This document shows, piece after piece, positions 62,723-64,000 of a stretch of 64,000 bases of DNA. Source of the stretch: Ianthella basta (lineage: Eukaryota; Porifera; Demospongiae; Verongiida; Ianthellidae); the NCBI GenBank assembly GCA_964019415.1, contig OZ025879.1, positions 6,237,368 through 6,301,367 of the forward strand. The letters are read 5' to 3'. A model generated the notes under the pieces. That model had not been told where the DNA came from. It did not search any database and saw nothing but the letters and a program-made list of their open reading frames with translations. The translations under genes and the position numbers were made by a program. Every line of letters begins with the position of its first letter. Within the stretch, counting starts at the first letter, position 1.

Positions 62723-63007
62723 CAGTGGCGTATCTATAATTTTGAGTAACCCGGGCACCTGGCGCGGGCTCTCTGGGCTTACCACCTCAATCCTAGGCCG
62801 CCATACCACCTTAGGGGGTCTGGGGGCATGCCCCCAATGAAATATTGAGGATTTTAGGTGTTCTGAGGTGCGTTCTGAGGCTAAATCCACTGCTGACTAC
62901 TTCATCTCAATTAACTACTAAGCTACTAGTTAGGCTAGTTTACCAGGGCACAAGTGAAGTTGATCAGGGCATAGGCCCTGGTAGGCCCTGGTGTAGATAC
63001 GCCACTG
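62723..63007. mobile_element. 285-bp hAT-type MITE
   Basis: Ends CAGTGGCGTATCTA and its near-complement (GTAGATACGCCACTG), with a perfect 8-bp duplication GCAGGATT (62715-62722, 63008-63015). It contains the GGGGGCATGCCCCC palindrome common in such elements. Inserted in intron 1 of copy D. Confidence 0.88.
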
Positions 63008-63081
63008 GCAGGATTGCTTACAGCTTGATCACTTTGCCTGCCTATGCCATGGTCACACACCTATAGTAGTGGCCGTTGGTA

Positions 63082-63174
63082 TTCCGTGCACCATGCAGAC
63101 GTTAAAACGCACACTTTGGCGTGCGGGAGTTCGTAGCGATCATGCAATTCTCCAAACGGACGAAACTAGAACCC
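63082..63174 (-). promoter_or_regulatory. Conserved block at start of intron 1 (copy D)
   Basis: Counterpart of 52350-52434 and 60728-60820, more diverged (CGCACACTTTGGCGTGCGGG). Confidence 0.3.
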
Positions 63175-63439
63175 AGATATAGCCATAGCCATATACTTCC
63201 ACTCTTACTTGTTAGCCTGGTGTGATTCTGGTCGCACAAGAAGTGTGTACCTCCCACCACTGTCGCTAGGAAGCTCATGATCAAGACTGCCAGTTTCGTT
63301 AGCGATATGAAGCCGTTGCTCCACATCTTGTACGGTCTTTAGCTAACTTTAGTATATTGCCGCAGATTGGAACTATCACTGACTGAGCCTGTACACCTTG
63401 ATTATATAGACTTGGTATTACTGACTCCCACCTCAGAAT

Positions 63440-63586
63440 CACATTGATCTGCTGCTCTAACTCATGACCAATGAAGGTGCTCCTTATGCATGGTTTCTAC
63501 AATCATATATACACCAGGAACAAACACGTGCGCACACATGCATGTATTTATACACATTCATATGCACACATATGTACACACATGCA

Positions 63587-63641
<55 letters not shown>

Positions 63642-64000
63642 CACACACACACACACGAACATGTGCACAGGGCAGCATTACCATTCTTCTGTTGTTAAAT
63701 TCAAAAAACATTATACCAAAAGGCAACCCAGGCATGGATGCACAGTCCATGCATGCATAATATATAACGATATGGCAGGCTGCAACTGATATATTTGAAA
63801 TATATTTGAAGCATAATTATGTATAATAACACCAGCCTGGCTATAATATGGCAGGTACCTTGGGATCAAGCTGACTCCTCAATTTCTGGTATGTTGGTCG
63901 AATTAAATCTCACACATTCCACACAGGCTATAGCTATTGCTATAGATATGATATGCATTCACCAGATTAAATTGCATGCAGTCATGATCAATCGCGCATG
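63440..64000. other. 3' flank of a further family-1 unit
   Basis: Matches 1015-1640 and 53280-53900, including the ACTCATGACCAATGAAGG start and the ATGCATGCATAATAT segment. This implies that another CARD-type receptor gene begins to the right, outside the window. Confidence 0.6.
63592..63656. repeat. (CA)n microsatellite
   Basis: About 65 bp of CA repeats in the unit flank. Confidence 0.95.

Larger units (their letters stand above)
62112..63326 (-). pseudogene. Copy D: signal-peptide and frameshifted Ig1 exons only
   Basis: Signal-peptide exon 63209-63326 (ATG at 63326, LAVLIMSFLATVVGG core, good GTAAGA donor) and Ig1 exon 62112-62386 with intact splice sites. The Ig1 exon is 275 nt against 276 in B, C, E and E'. 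A one-base deletion at the GCYQCQC motif (near 62173) brings in a stop a few codons later. No Ig2 or later exon follows before gene C. Intron 1 holds a hAT MITE. It could be the rest of a deleted receptor, or a broken alternative 5' end for gene C. Confidence 0.8.

Overview
This is eukaryotic, almost certainly metazoan, DNA: coding regions are split into short exons with GT-AG introns, and the sequence is rich in microsatellites and in LTR, LINE, Penelope and DNA transposons. Ig-type receptors with CARD or Death-domain tails, small introns and a TAGCTAGC-rich AT background suggest an early-branching animal, most likely a sponge. That placement is an inference. I saw no tRNA, rRNA or CRISPR.

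All host genes lie on the minus strand and form a receptor cluster of two related families. Family 1 (CARD type) has signal peptide, Ig1, Ig2, a cysteine-rich membrane-proximal domain, a TM helix, a linker, a beta module, CARD, a second beta module and a second CARD. Genes B (47420-52588) and C (54156-60972) are intact when spliced (819 and 840 aa). Copy A (1749-5134) is a 5'-truncated remnant and copy D (62112-63326) keeps only the signal-peptide exon and a frameshifted Ig1 exon. Family 2 (Death type) has the same ectodomain plan but ends in two beta-rich segments and a Death domain. Copies E (9664-20569) and E' (33566-39598) sit in two large duplicated blocks (about 9.0-27.6 kb and 28.5-46.2 kb), and both are disrupted by different mutations.

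Most of the remaining sequence is mobile DNA that postdates the block duplication, because each insertion has an empty counterpart in the other block. Insertions in block E are gypsy-1 (14188-19631), which lies inside a palindromic MITE in intron 1, and an intact THAP/DDE plus SWIM-YqaJ-PHD transposon (20631-25395). Insertions in block E' are gypsy-2 (28620-33085), a 546-bp TA MITE and a decayed MULE (39673-44527) carrying a 29-bp minisatellite. A LINE fragment and a Penelope-like 3' end lie at 6.5-8.7 kb. MITEs and a LINE fragment have accumulated in introns of gene C and remnant D.

Inferred role: a tandem, birth-and-death array of polymorphic cell-surface Ig receptors that signal through death-fold adaptors, plausibly for innate immunity or self/non-self recognition.
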